Assembly: GCF_035967765.1 (NCBI RefSeq)
Contig: NZ_JAYWIT010000004.1
Source: Conexibacter stalactiti
Lineage (GTDB): Bacteria; Actinomycetota; Thermoleophilia; Solirubrobacterales; Solirubrobacteraceae
Length of the DNA stretch: 64,000 bases
Reading direction: 5' to 3' (one strand)
In this document: piece by piece, positions 10,075-17,955 of the stretch
Layout: each line of letters opens with the position of its first letter
Numbering within the stretch: the first letter of the stretch is position 1
Notes under the pieces: model-generated
The model's input: the letters and a program-made list of their open reading frames with translations, nothing else
What the model was told of the DNA's origin: nothing
The model's database searches: none
Made by a program: the position numbers and the translations under genes

Positions 10075-10389
10075 TCACGTCCTGCGCGCGCCGGCCCGTC
10101 CTCCGGTCACGCAACGCAGTCTCTTGACACCCTCGCGGCCGATCGCGGCATTCACTCTCGACAGCACCAGCGGGGCCATCAGGTCGAGCTCCTGCGCCCA
10201 GACCGCGGCTCTGCAGGCGACCGTGACCGTGCCCCCGCGCTCGCTCACCGGCGCCGCTTCACGGGCGATCGCCTCTCCGACGACGGCCGGCCAGACGCGC
10301 TGCACCTCGGCCAGCAGCGTCGCGGGCGCCAGCGACGCCTGCAGCGCTCCGAGCGCCTCGCCCAGCGGCCGCGGCGCGCGCCGCTTCAC
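10075..10389 (-). CDS. DUF721 (DciA-like) protein
   Basis: 104 aa from GTG 10389, whose TGA-containing overlap (GTGA) with the end of recF indicates translational coupling. The sequence has the DUF721 pattern: an N-terminal LGEALGALQASL helix, VWPAVVGEAIAREAAPVSERGGTLT-like core (actual GGTVTVAC), then AVWAQELDLMAPLVLSRVN and a basic C-terminus. Proteins of this family next to recF/dnaN/gyrB include DciA, a loader or activator of the DnaB helicase in bacteria that lack DnaC. That role is established in proteobacteria and mycobacteria and is inferred here from family and position. dnaB itself lies at 47.4-48.8 kb. Confidence 0.85.
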   Translation of the reverse strand: MKRRAPRPLGEALGALQASLAPATLLAEVQRVWPAVVGEAIAREAAPVSERGGTVTVACRAAVWAQELDLMAPLVLSRVNAAIGREGVKRLRCVTGGRAGARRT

Positions 10390-11495
10390 GCTGCCTCCGC
10401 GGCGCCGTCCGCGATCACGACACCGTCCTCGACGCGCAGCCGCGTCACGTCGTTCCCCTCGCCGCCCGGGACGTGTTCGATGTCGGTCGTCGTCACGACG
10501 CTCTGGCCGACGCTGCGCAGCAGCTCGACGAGGCGGCCGCGGCGCTCTCTGTCGAGCTCGCTCATCACGTCGTCGAGCAGCATGACGGGCACGGCGTCGC
10601 GCGTGGCGGCGATCGCCTCGCGCTCCGCCAGCAGCAGCGCGAGCAGCGCCAGCCGCTGCTGGCCCTGCGAGCCGTAAGCACGCAGCTCTCGCCGCTCCCG
10701 TGTGAGCGCGAGGTCGTCGCGATGGGGACCGTGCTGGGTGAAGCCCCGCTCGAGGTCGCTCGGCAGCCGCTCCGCCAGCTCTGCGGCGAGTCCGTCGGGG
10801 TCGGATGCCTTCGAGCGCGGCCGATAGGCGACGGCCGGCTCGCCGTCGAGCCCGAGGTCGGCCGCGATCGCCGGGAAGCGCCCCGCGACGGCGTCGATCG
10901 CCGCCGCGCGATCGGCCATCAGCCCGATCCCGTGGCGCGCCAGCTCGCGGTCCCACGCCGGCAGCGACGCCTGCGACGCATGCCCCGCCCGCACCCGTGT
11001 CAACAACGCGTTCCGCTGTGCAAGGGCCTGTGCATAAGCCCGCCGCGTCGCCGTCCGCGCGGGCCACAGCGCCGCGACGACCTGGTCGACGTGGGCCCGC
11101 CGCAGCGATGGCGTCCCCTTCACCAGCTCCAACCGATCGGGCAGGAAGACGGACACGAGCGGCCGGCCGGCCACGTCGAGCAGGCGCTCGACGCGGACGC
11201 CGTCGGCCATCAGCCGCTTCGGCTCGCCGGCCTCGAAGCCGACGCTCAGCTCGTGGCGGCCGTCGTCGGCCTCGGTCGTGACCTCGACGCGCGTCACCTT
11301 CTCGCCGAAGCGGACCAGTTCGCGGTCGTTGGTCGTGCGCGCCGAGCGCCCCGTGCAGCCGAAGTAGAGCGCGTCGAGCAGGTTCGTCTTGCCGGCCCCG
11401 TTGCGGCCGGTGATCACCGTCAGCCCCGCTCCAAGCTCGACCTCCGCGCTCGGATAGCTGCGGAAGTTCCGCAGCGAGAGGCGCACGACGCGCAT
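10386..11495 (-). CDS. recF: DNA replication and repair protein RecF
   Basis: 369 aa. SMC-like ATPase that helps RecO and RecR load RecA at single-strand gaps. Walker A GRNGAGKTN (about 30-38), ABC-type signature YGSQGQQR (about 275-282) and Walker B MLLDDVMSELD (about 305-315) are all present. The start at 11495 is ATG, 10 bp after dnaN ends. Order dnaA-dnaN-recF-DUF721 on one strand is the classic bacterial origin operon. Confidence 0.97.
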   Translation of the reverse strand: MRVVRLSLRNFRSYPSAEVELGAGLTVITGRNGAGKTNLLDALYFGCTGRSARTTNDRELVRFGEKVTRVEVTTEADDGRHELSVGFEAGEPKRLMADGVRVERLLDVAGRPLVSVFLPDRLELVKGTPSLRRAHVDQVVAALWPARTATRRAYAQALAQRNALLTRVRAGHASQASLPAWDRELARHGIGLMADRAAAIDAVAGRFPAIAADLGLDGEPAVAYRPRSKASDPDGLAAELAERLPSDLERGFTQHGPHRDDLALTRERRELRAYGSQGQQRLALLALLLAEREAIAATRDAVPVMLLDDVMSELDRERRGRLVELLRSVGQSVVTTTDIEHVPGGEGNDVTRLRVEDGVVIADGAAEAA

Positions 11496-11505
11496 GCGCC
11501 GCGGG

Positions 11506-12609
11506 CTACACGTTCAGGCGGATCGGCATGATCAGGTAGAGGAAGCCGCCATCCTCCGCCGACTGGATCAGGCCGGGCCGCAGGGGGCTGATCAGCTTCA
11601 GCAGCACGTCGCCGGAGCCGACCGACTCGAGACCGTCGCGCAGGAAGTCCGGGTTGAAGCCGATCTCGAACGGCTCGCCCTGGAAGGCGACCGGAAGCGA
11701 CTCTCTCGCCTCGCCGATGTCGGGCGTCTGCGAGGACACCGTCAGCTCGCCGGGCGCGAACGACAGCCGCAGCGGCGCGTTCTTCTGCGCCAGCAGCGCG
11801 ATGCGGCGCACCACGTCGGTCACCTCGCTGCCGGCGATCGACAGCTCGTGCTCGTAGCTGTCGGGCAGCAGCTGGCGGTAGTTGGGGAACTGGCCCTCGA
11901 TCAGGCGCGAGGACAGCACGACCTCGCCGAGCTGGAAGACGACCTGGTTCTGGCGCACGCCGACGCTCAGCGTCTCGCCGTCGAGCTGCTGGACCAGGCG
12001 CGCCAGCTCCTGCAGCGCGCGGGCCGGCACGTTCGCCTCGAAGCCGCCGACGAGCGGGTGCTCCAGCGTCGTCTCCTTGACGCTGAGGCGGTACGAGTCG
12101 GTCGCGACCATGCGCAGCTCGCGCTCGGAGGCCGAGACCATGATGCCGGTCAGCACCGGACGGGTCTCGTCGCGCGAGGCCGAGTTGGCGACCCGCAGGA
12201 CCGTGTCGACGAAGGCGCGGGCCGGGACGGTCACGACACCGTCGGACTCAGGCTCCGGGAAGGCGGGGAAGTCCTCGTTGCGGAGCGTGCGGATGTGGAA
12301 CTGCGCGTTGCCGGCGACCAGCTCGACGTCCTGCTCGGCCGGGCGCTGCTCGAGCGAGACGTTCGGCGCCGACAGCGAGCGCACCACGTCGACGAGCAGC
12401 CGAGCGGGCAGCAGCACGGTGCCCTCGCGCTCGATCACGGCGTCGAGCGGGACTCGGAGCGTGATCTCCTGGTCGGTCGCCCGCAGCTCGACGCGGCCGT
12501 CAGCCGCGATCAGCTGGACCCCGGCGAGCGCCTGGACGCGCGTCGAGGCGACGCGGCTGACGGTCTGAAGCTGGGCGAGGAGTTCCTCGCGCGCGGCCGA
12601 GATCTTCAC
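11506..12609 (-). CDS. dnaN: DNA polymerase III beta sliding clamp
   Basis: 367 aa from GTG 12609. The upstream in-frame extension lacks clamp similarity, and GAGG lies 8 nt before this GTG. The sequence shows the three-domain clamp pattern: an N-terminal VKISAAREELLAQLQTVSRV helix, ATDSYRLSVKE in the middle domain, EGQFPNYRQLLP at the 2/3 boundary, and the C-terminal YLIMPIRLNV, the end of the hydrophobic pocket strand that binds polymerase and partner peptides. The length is usual for the family. Confidence 0.97.
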   Translation of the reverse strand: MKISAAREELLAQLQTVSRVASTRVQALAGVQLIAADGRVELRATDQEITLRVPLDAVIEREGTVLLPARLLVDVVRSLSAPNVSLEQRPAEQDVELVAGNAQFHIRTLRNEDFPAFPEPESDGVVTVPARAFVDTVLRVANSASRDETRPVLTGIMVSASERELRMVATDSYRLSVKETTLEHPLVGGFEANVPARALQELARLVQQLDGETLSVGVRQNQVVFQLGEVVLSSRLIEGQFPNYRQLLPDSYEHELSIAGSEVTDVVRRIALLAQKNAPLRLSFAPGELTVSSQTPDIGEARESLPVAFQGEPFEIGFNPDFLRDGLESVGSGDVLLKLISPLRPGLIQSAEDGGFLYLIMPIRLNV

Positions 12610-12642
12610 GATGGGTACCTCGAGGAGATAAGAGAGATCTTC

Positions 12643-12670
12643 GTCATAGGGAGCAAGGAGATGTGCACAA
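12643..12670 (-). promoter_or_regulatory. dnaN promoter overlapping a DnaA-box-like TTGTGCACA
   Basis: On the minus strand: TTGTGC (plus 12665-12670), a 16-nt spacer, then TATGAC (plus 12643-12648). The nonamer TTGTGCACA (plus 12662-12670) covers the -35 and matches the consensus box TTATCCACA at 7 of 9 positions, which would allow DnaA feedback. The dnaA-dnaN spacer is only 128 bp, much shorter than the Streptomyces origin. Confidence 0.35.
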
Positions 12671-12737
12671 GTCGTCGAAAAGCCGCAGGTTGCGGGCAGG
12701 CTGCGCACATCGGCGCGCCCGAAGGCTCAACAGTGTG

Positions 12738-14120
12738 TCAGGAACTCCGGTCGGCATCGGGCTCCTGAAGGCGGGCGGTGAGGGCGCGCACCAGCTCGTA
12801 GGCCTCGGCGTCGGAGGCCATCCGCTCCGTCGCGCGGCGACAGGCGTGCAGGACGGTGGTGTGGTTGCGCCCCCCGAAGGCGCGGCCGATCGCCGGCAGC
12901 GTCTCGTCGGTCAGCTCGCGCGCGAGGTACATCGCCACCTGCCGCGCCCATGCCACGCGGGCGCTGCGGTCGGGCGAGCGCAGCGCCTCAGGCGAGACGC
13001 CGAGCCGTTCGCAGGTCGCCTCCTGGATCTCGGCGACAGTCCGCTGGCGCGGCGCGGCGGCACCGGGGTAGAGCCCGTCGAGGACGTGCGTGACGAGGGC
13101 CTGGTCGATCGCTCTGCCCGTCAGCGAGTGGAAGGCGACGACGCGGATCAGCGCGCCCTGGAGCGCGCGGATGTTCGTCGTGATGCGATCGGCGATCGGC
13201 GCGATCGCGTCAGGATCGGCGAGCTGGACTCCGTCGTGCTGGACGCGCTTGCGCAGGATCGTCATGCGCGTAGCGAGGTCGGGCGGTCGGATGTCGGTCA
13301 CGAGACCCGACTCGAACCGCTCGCGCAGGCGATCCGCGAGCGCGTTCATGTCGCGCGGCATGCGGTCGCAGGTGACGACGAGCTGGCTGCCGGTCTCGTA
13401 GAGCGCGTTGAAGGTGTGGAAGAACTCCTCCTCCGTCTTCGCCTTGCTCTCGAGGAACTGGACGTCGTCGATGAGGAGGATGTCGGTGTCGCGATAGCGC
13501 CGCTTGAAGTCGTCGACGGCCTTCGTGTTGAGCGCGTTGATGAAGCTGTTCGTGAACGCCTCGATCGTCGTGTAGCGGACGGTCAGGCCGTCGCCGTACT
13601 CGCGCACGTAGTTGCCGATCGCGTGCAGCAGGTGCGTCTTGCCGAGACCGGGAGGCCCGTAGATGAAGAGCGGGTTGTAGGCCTGGCCGGGCAGTTCGGC
13701 GACCGCGAGCGCTGCGGCGTGGGCGAGGCGGTTGCCGTCGCCGATCACGAACTGGTCGAAGGTGTACTTCGGGTTGAAGGCCTCGTCGGCGGCGGCCTGG
13801 CCGCCGCGCCGCGCCGGCGTGAGGACCGGGACGGCGGTCTGTTCGACCTGTTCCGCGCTTTCGGGCAGCGGCGCGTCGAGCGCGACGATCTCGACCCGCG
13901 CGGCTCTGCCGAGCACGGTCTCCGAGCAGCTCTGGATGACGCGCGCGAAGCGGTCGGCGACCCAGGTGCGGATCTCGTCCGGCGCACCGACCAGCAGCAC
14001 GTCGCCGTCGAGCCCGCGCGCCTTCAGCGGCGCGAGCCAGAGGTGGTACGTCGAGTCGGTGACGGCACGCCGCAGCTCGGCTTGGATCTGGGACCAGGTG
14101 TGCTCGAGCTGGATCTGCAC
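12738..14120 (-). CDS. dnaA: Chromosomal replication initiator protein DnaA
   Basis: 460 aa from GTG 14120. The upstream in-frame extension is unlike DnaA and crosses the regulatory region. Domain I (1-85) begins with LEHTWSQIQAELRRAV. Domain III AAA+ has Walker A GPPGLGKTH and Walker B LLIDDVQF, with sensor residues in the LADRLRERFESGL region. Domain IV binds DNA; its signature helix reads GGRNHTTVLHA, where most DnaA proteins have Asp in place of Asn (RDHTTVLHA). The Shine-Dalgarno is weak (GAGAGG, 14 nt away). It is the first gene of the leftward replication operon. Confidence 0.96.
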   Translation of the reverse strand: MQIQLEHTWSQIQAELRRAVTDSTYHLWLAPLKARGLDGDVLLVGAPDEIRTWVADRFARVIQSCSETVLGRAARVEIVALDAPLPESAEQVEQTAVPVLTPARRGGQAAADEAFNPKYTFDQFVIGDGNRLAHAAALAVAELPGQAYNPLFIYGPPGLGKTHLLHAIGNYVREYGDGLTVRYTTIEAFTNSFINALNTKAVDDFKRRYRDTDILLIDDVQFLESKAKTEEEFFHTFNALYETGSQLVVTCDRMPRDMNALADRLRERFESGLVTDIRPPDLATRMTILRKRVQHDGVQLADPDAIAPIADRITTNIRALQGALIRVVAFHSLTGRAIDQALVTHVLDGLYPGAAAPRQRTVAEIQEATCERLGVSPEALRSPDRSARVAWARQVAMYLARELTDETLPAIGRAFGGRNHTTVLHACRRATERMASDAEAYELVRALTARLQEPDADRSS

Positions 14121-14296
14121 AGGCGTCGTCGGCCGACCTCTCGTCGGAGTGCTGGAGGGGGATGAAAGGGCCGCGAGCGACCCCGGGGGGCGGCGAATAT
14201 AGCAGTGGTCGGACGGTGCCCGGCGCCTGTGCGAAACCCCCGCCTGGGGGAGTGCGCAAATCGCGGGAAAAAGGTTGCCGGGTCGGCGCTGGCGGA

Positions 14297-14329
14297 GTTG
14301 TCGACAGGGTTTCGCGGACTGTCGACAAC
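14297..14329. repeat. Inverted repeat of two TTGTCGACA DnaA-box-like sites
   Basis: GTTGTCGACAG (14297-14307) and CTGTCGACAAC (14319-14329) are exact reverse complements separated by 11 bp (centre to centre 22 bp, two helical turns). TTGTCGACA differs at one position from the actinobacterial DnaA box TTGTCCACA. It may be an origin box pair or a dnaA autoregulatory site. Confidence 0.55.
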
Positions 14330-14417
14330 CCTGTCGAGAGCCGTCCGGGACGTCGCCCGCGGAGATGCTCTGCCAGGATCGCGTGGGAGGCGGGACGTCG
14401 CCGCCGGCCTCCGCGCG

Positions 14418-14423
14418 TATACT
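14418..14423 (+). promoter_or_regulatory. -10 element TATACT of the rpmH-rnpA operon
   Basis: TATACT lies 33 nt before the rpmH ATG. No good -35 is visible at the expected distance. Confidence 0.4.
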
Positions 14424-14455
14424 GACCTGCCCCCTCAACGGGAATATGTGAGCCC

Positions 14456-14590
14456 ATGAAACGCACCTACCAGCCCAAGAAGCGCAAGCGCGCCCGCACT
14501 CACGGTTTCCGTGAGCGGATGCAGACTCGCGCCGGTCGAGCGACGCTCAAGCGTCGTCGCGACAAGGGGCGCAAGCGCCTCACCGTCTGA
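14456..14590 (+). CDS. rpmH: 50S ribosomal protein L34
   Basis: 44 aa, highly basic: MKRTYQPKKRKRARTHGFRE, then RMQTRAGRATLKRRRDKGRKRLTV. This is an end-to-end match to the L34 family pattern (KRTYQP, RxHGFRxRM, GRxxLxxRRxKGRxxL). It is the first gene of the rightward operon. Its TGA overlaps the rnpA ATG (ATGA), so the two are translationally coupled, as in most bacteria. Confidence 0.98.
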   Translation: MKRTYQPKKRKRARTHGFRERMQTRAGRATLKRRRDKGRKRLTV

Positions 14591-14985
14591 TGAGCGCGCG
14601 CCCGGGCGTCACAGCCCGGCGGAGCAAGCGGGGCCGGCTGTCCCGCAGCGCCGAATTCGACCGGGTGTTTCGACAGGGACGCTCGCTTGCGAATCGCGTC
14701 CTCGTCCTCTACGCCTTTCCTCGTTCCGAGGAGGGTGAGCCGCGCTTGGGCGTCTCCGTCTCTCGCAGAGTCGGAGGCGCCGTCGAGCGCAACCACGTGA
14801 AGCGACTGCTGCGGGAGGCCTTCCAGCAGGAGTCCGCCGCCTTGCCAGCCGGCATCGACGTCGTCGTCGTCGCCCGGCCCGAGGCCCGCGCCGTCGCCGA
14901 GCGCGACGGTCTCGAGGGAATCCGCAGCGCCCTGGCCGAGTTGATCGCCCGCGCGAGAGAGCGGGCCGAGGGATCGGGCAGATGA
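14590..14985 (+). CDS. rnpA: Ribonuclease P protein component
   Basis: 131 aa basic protein that supports the RNase P RNA in trimming tRNA 5' ends. The RNR core is present as GAVERNHVKRLLREAF (RN, KR and RE residues), preceded by LGVSVSRRVG. The start ATG shares bases with the rpmH stop, and the end overlaps yidD by 4 bp. Confidence 0.96.
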   Translation: MSARPGVTARRSKRGRLSRSAEFDRVFRQGRSLANRVLVLYAFPRSEEGEPRLGVSVSRRVGGAVERNHVKRLLREAFQQESAALPAGIDVVVVARPEARAVAERDGLEGIRSALAELIARARERAEGSGR

Positions 14986-15245
14986 GCAAGCCGCGCTCGG
15001 TCGCCGTTGCGCCGATCCGCTTCTACCAGCGGTTCATCTCTCCCGGCCTGCCGCGTCGCTGCAAATACGAGCCGACCTGCTCCCGCTACGCCGAGCAGGC
15101 GATTCGGGAGTACGGCATACTCCGCGGGCTGGTGCTCGCGGGCTGGCGCGTGATGCGCTGCAATCCGTGGAGTCATGGGGGCTTCGACCCCGTCCACGAC
15201 CAGCGCCTCTTCCCCCACCGCCGACCAACCGCCCCGAGCGCCTGA
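14982..15245 (+). CDS. yidD: Membrane protein insertion efficiency factor YidD
   Basis: 87 aa. Family pattern: RFYQRFISPGLPRRCKYEPT, then CSRYAEQAI, GWRVMRCNPWSHGGFDPV, with three conserved cysteines. It is a small membrane-associated protein that works with YidC. ATG 14982 overlaps the rnpA TGA (ATGA). yidC follows after 10 bp. Confidence 0.96.
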   Translation: MSKPRSVAVAPIRFYQRFISPGLPRRCKYEPTCSRYAEQAIREYGILRGLVLAGWRVMRCNPWSHGGFDPVHDQRLFPHRRPTAPSA

Positions 15246-15255
15246 ACGACTTCTG

Positions 15256-16176
15256 ATGCCTTTCGTCTTCGCGAATCCCCTGCAGCCGCTGATCGACGTG
15301 CTCGAACAGGTCCTCCTGTTCTTCCACGACACGGTCGGAGCCGGCTGGGGCCTGTCGATCATCCTGCTGACGATCACCGTCCGGCTGCTGCTGCTGCCGT
15401 TGACGCTGAAGCAGGTCAAGTCGATGCAGCGCCTGCAGCTGCTTGCGCCTGAGCTGAGAAGAATCCAGGCGAAGTACAGAAACGACAAGCAGCGTCAGCA
15501 GCAGGAGATGATGAAGTTCTACCAGGAGAACAGAGTCAATCCTCTGGCCTCCTGCTTCCCGCTGCTGTTCCAGCTGCCGTTCTTCATCGGCCTGTACTAC
15601 ATGCTGCGCGGCGACCTGCGCTACGACATCTGCGGGCAGACGGCGAAGGCGTGCGGCGACGTCGTCGCGGGCTCGGGTGAGTTCCTCTTCATCCCCGACC
15701 TGACGGACAGAGCGACCGGCGCTGTGCTGGTCGTGCTCGTCGTCATGTATGTCGGTTCGCAGATCGCCTCGGGCCTGCTGAGCACGGCTTCGATGGACAG
15801 AAACCAGCGCATGATCATGCTGGCACTGCCGATCGTCTTCGTCGCTTTCATAATCAACTTCCCGGCCGGCCTCATGGTCTACTGGATCACGACGAACTGC
15901 TGGACGATCGTGCAGCAGCTGATCGTGCGCAAGACCGTCGGGCTGCCGAACAGAAGACCTGAGCTCGCGGGCGCCCCAGTTGGAGCGGCGGCGTTGACAG
16001 GCAAGGCCGGAGCCGCCGACGACGATGCGCCGGCGAGACCGAAGGCCGGCCGCGTGATGTCGCGCAAGCGGGATGAGGCGCCGGCGCCGAGCGCCGACGA
16101 GACGGCGCGCAGAGCGGCGGGCGGTCCGCCCCCGTCGGCGCGGAGAAAGAAGAAACGATCGGGGCGCCGCCGGTGA
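15256..16176 (+). CDS. yidC: Membrane protein insertase YidC/Oxa1
   Basis: 306 aa from ATG 15256. An in-frame ATG 81 bp upstream would overlap yidD and add no family sequence. Short Gram-positive type without the large periplasmic domain. Membrane segments lie at about 33-53 (LSIILLTITVRLLLLPL, carrying the conserved groove arginine), 105-120, 155-175, 190-210 and 215-230. The C-terminal 75 residues are rich in Arg, Lys, Ala and Pro, the basic tail that contacts ribosomes. Arginine is mostly AGA. It overlaps jag by 4 bp (GTGA). Confidence 0.95.
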   Translation: MPFVFANPLQPLIDVLEQVLLFFHDTVGAGWGLSIILLTITVRLLLLPLTLKQVKSMQRLQLLAPELRRIQAKYRNDKQRQQQEMMKFYQENRVNPLASCFPLLFQLPFFIGLYYMLRGDLRYDICGQTAKACGDVVAGSGEFLFIPDLTDRATGAVLVVLVVMYVGSQIASGLLSTASMDRNQRMIMLALPIVFVAFIINFPAGLMVYWITTNCWTIVQQLIVRKTVGLPNRRPELAGAPVGAAALTGKAGAADDDAPARPKAGRVMSRKRDEAPAPSADETARRAAGGPPPSARRKKKRSGRRR

Positions 16177-16640
16177 CACCTGCAAGAAGCGAAGCTGCCG
16201 AGCGCGTCGAAGAGCTGCTCGCGCGGATCCTCACGGCCGTCGGGATCGACGCCGAGGTCGAGGTCACCGAGACTGATGAAGCGGTCACCGCCGTCCTCGA
16301 CGGCGAGGACCTCGGGTTGTTGATCGGTCGCCATGGCCAGACGATCGACGCGATACAGCATCTCGCCTACCGTGCCGCGTTCCGCGGCGCAGATGGTCGC
16401 AAGCGTGTCACCGTCGACGCCGCCGGCTATCGGGAGCGTCGCGCCTCGCTGCTCCAACACGATGCTGATGAGGCTGTCGAGGAGGCGCTGCGGATCGCGG
16501 CGCCTGTGGCGCTGGATGCAATGAACGCGGTCGAGCGACGCGTCGTCCACGAGTACCTGCGCGATCGCGACGGGATCGAGACGTACAGCGAGGGTGTCGA
16601 GCCCGACCGCCATCTCGTCGTCGCGCCGATCAAGCGCTAG
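16173..16640 (+). CDS. jag: Jag/KhpB-like RNA-binding protein (KH and R3H)
   Basis: 155 aa from GTG 16173, overlapping the yidC stop. The KH-like domain (about 10-75) has LLIGRHGQTIDAIQHLAYRA, containing the GxxG-type loop GRHG. The R3H domain (about 95-150) includes RRVVHEYLRDRDGIETYSEG, with the R-x3-H spacing. Jag-family proteins bind RNA and affect cell elongation in other Gram-positives. The N-terminal Jag domain is short or absent. Confidence 0.93.
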   Translation: MTPARSEAAERVEELLARILTAVGIDAEVEVTETDEAVTAVLDGEDLGLLIGRHGQTIDAIQHLAYRAAFRGADGRKRVTVDAAGYRERRASLLQHDADEAVEEALRIAAPVALDAMNAVERRVVHEYLRDRDGIETYSEGVEPDRHLVVAPIKR

Positions 16641-16671
16641 GTCGGTTTCGCCGACGCCGCGCTCCGGCGGG

Positions 16672-16700
16672 TGTTTCACGTTTTTCATGACGGTGAAACA
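16672..16700. repeat. Split parS-like palindrome
   Basis: TGTTTCAC (16672-16679) and GTGAAACA (16693-16700) are the two exact halves of the ParB site parS (TGTTTCACGTGAAACA), but 13 bp (GTTTTTCATGACG) lie between them. parA-parB start 1.3 kb downstream. No intact parS was found by eye in the window. Confidence 0.5.
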
Positions 16701-16733
16701 GATTTCTCTCACCCCGTCACTTCTCTGCCTGCG

Positions 16734-17096
16734 ATGAGCGAACTGACCGAGTTCGAGCAGGGACTGGTCATCGGGGTCCTCATCGGCGAGGGCTCCTTCG
16801 GTGGTGATGGCAAGCAGCCGCAGGTCACCGTTCGCATGCACACGCGCCACCAGGCGCTCTTCGAACTGCTGATGCGGCTGTTCCCTCGCACGAAGCTCTA
16901 TGGGCCCTATCACCACGGCGATCGGTCGTACTACCAGTGGATGGCGCGCGGCCAGGCGCTGGTGGAGGACGTGCTTCCCTTGCTCGAGCGATCGCTCCTC
17001 GCCGACTACGACGGTCACGCCGCCGCCCGCTTTGACGAGATGACGACGAAGTACGCCGACTACATCGCGCGCGTGCGCTCGCGCGCGGACACCTGA
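16734..17096 (+). CDS. LAGLIDADG-like small protein between jag and rsmG
   Basis: 120 aa from ATG 16734; an in-frame GTG at 16671 would put the split palindrome inside the gene and is less likely. Residues 11-22 (LVIGVLIGEGSF) match a single LAGLIDADG helix with the catalytic-type acidic residue (Glu19), followed by a beta region (QVTVRMH, KLYGPYHH, YYQWMARG) as in one LAGLIDADG half-domain, and a helical C-terminus. A single-motif protein would act as a homodimer. There is no intron or intein nearby, and its stop overlaps the rsmG start (TGATG), so it looks like a resident operon member with an unknown, perhaps non-nuclease, job. Confidence 0.7.
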   Translation: MSELTEFEQGLVIGVLIGEGSFGGDGKQPQVTVRMHTRHQALFELLMRLFPRTKLYGPYHHGDRSYYQWMARGQALVEDVLPLLERSLLADYDGHAAARFDEMTTKYADYIARVRSRADT

Positions 17097-17800
17097 TGAG
17101 CCTCCCTGACGCCGTTCAGAAGCGGTTGGACGCGCTTGCCCGCCAGTACTCGCTTCCCGACGACAGCGGCGAGCGACTGGGAGCGCTCCTGAGCGCTCTC
17201 GACGATGAGCATGCGCCGACGACCGTGCGCGAACCGGCGGCTGGAATCGGCGTTCACCTCGCGGACTCCCTCACCGGGCTGGAACTGGCGGACGTTCGGG
17301 CGGCCTCTGTGATTGCCGATCTCGGGGCGGGAGCCGGTTTCCCCGGTCTCCCCTTGGCGCTTGCGTTGCCGCAGGCGCGCGTCGCGCTGGTCGAGAGCAT
17401 CGCCCGCAAGTGCGCGTTCATCTCGGCTGCAGCCGACGCGGCGCGGATCGACAACGTGGAGGTCGTGCCCGCACGGGCCGAGGAGTGGGCGGCGGGCGTC
17501 GGCCAGAACGACGTCGTCACTGCTCGCGCCCTCGCGCCGCTTGCCATCCTCGTCGAGTACGCCGCCCCGCTGCTGCGCGACGGAGGAGTGCTCGTCGCGT
17601 GGAAGGGCCGTCGTGACGCGGACGAGGAAGCCGACGGCGCGCGGGCCGCAGCGATCGTCGGCCTGGAACTGGAGCAGATCCTTCCTGTCGCCCCTTATGC
17701 GGGGGCTGATCACCGGCATCTCCATGTCCTGCGCAAGATCGCTCCGACGCCCGACCGCTTCCCACGCCGTGCCGGGATGGCGCGGAAACGCCCGCTCTGA
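17096..17800 (+). CDS. rsmG: 16S rRNA (guanine-N7) methyltransferase RsmG (GidB)
   Basis: 234 aa. S-adenosylmethionine-dependent methyltransferase acting on a G in the 530 loop of 16S rRNA; in other bacteria its loss gives low-level streptomycin resistance. The SAM motif is IADLGAGAGFPGLPLA (about 73-88). Later elements include VALVESIARKCAF and VVTARALAPL. The start overlaps the preceding gene by one base, so the two are coupled. The usual position is upstream of parA. Confidence 0.95.
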   Translation: MSLPDAVQKRLDALARQYSLPDDSGERLGALLSALDDEHAPTTVREPAAGIGVHLADSLTGLELADVRAASVIADLGAGAGFPGLPLALALPQARVALVESIARKCAFISAAADAARIDNVEVVPARAEEWAAGVGQNDVVTARALAPLAILVEYAAPLLRDGGVLVAWKGRRDADEEADGARAAAIVGLELEQILPVAPYAGADHRHLHVLRKIAPTPDRFPRRAGMARKRPL

Positions 17801-17955
17801 GCGGCTCTCCGGGGCGCGTCCGACCGTCGTCGGCGCTAAGGTCCTTCGCGTTGGGAGCCTCACATCCGCGCTCTCACCCTCGGGCAGGATCGAAACATGG
17901 CCGCAGACCGGCGTTCGACGCCGGCACAGCGGCCTGACCCCAGAAGGAACCATTG

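Larger units (their letters stand above)
14121..14455. other. dnaA-rpmH intergenic region, putative origin of replication
   Basis: A 335-bp gene-free gap where gene direction switches: dnaA to gyrA run left, rpmH to parB run right, as expected on both sides of oriC. It contains a perfect inverted repeat of DnaA-box-like sequences (14297-14329), a short A-rich tract (GGGAAAAAGG near 14265-14275), a minus-strand -10-like TATATT near 14197-14202 for dnaA and the plus-strand TATACT for rpmH. Only two good boxes are seen, so a full origin cluster is not proven. Confidence 0.5.
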
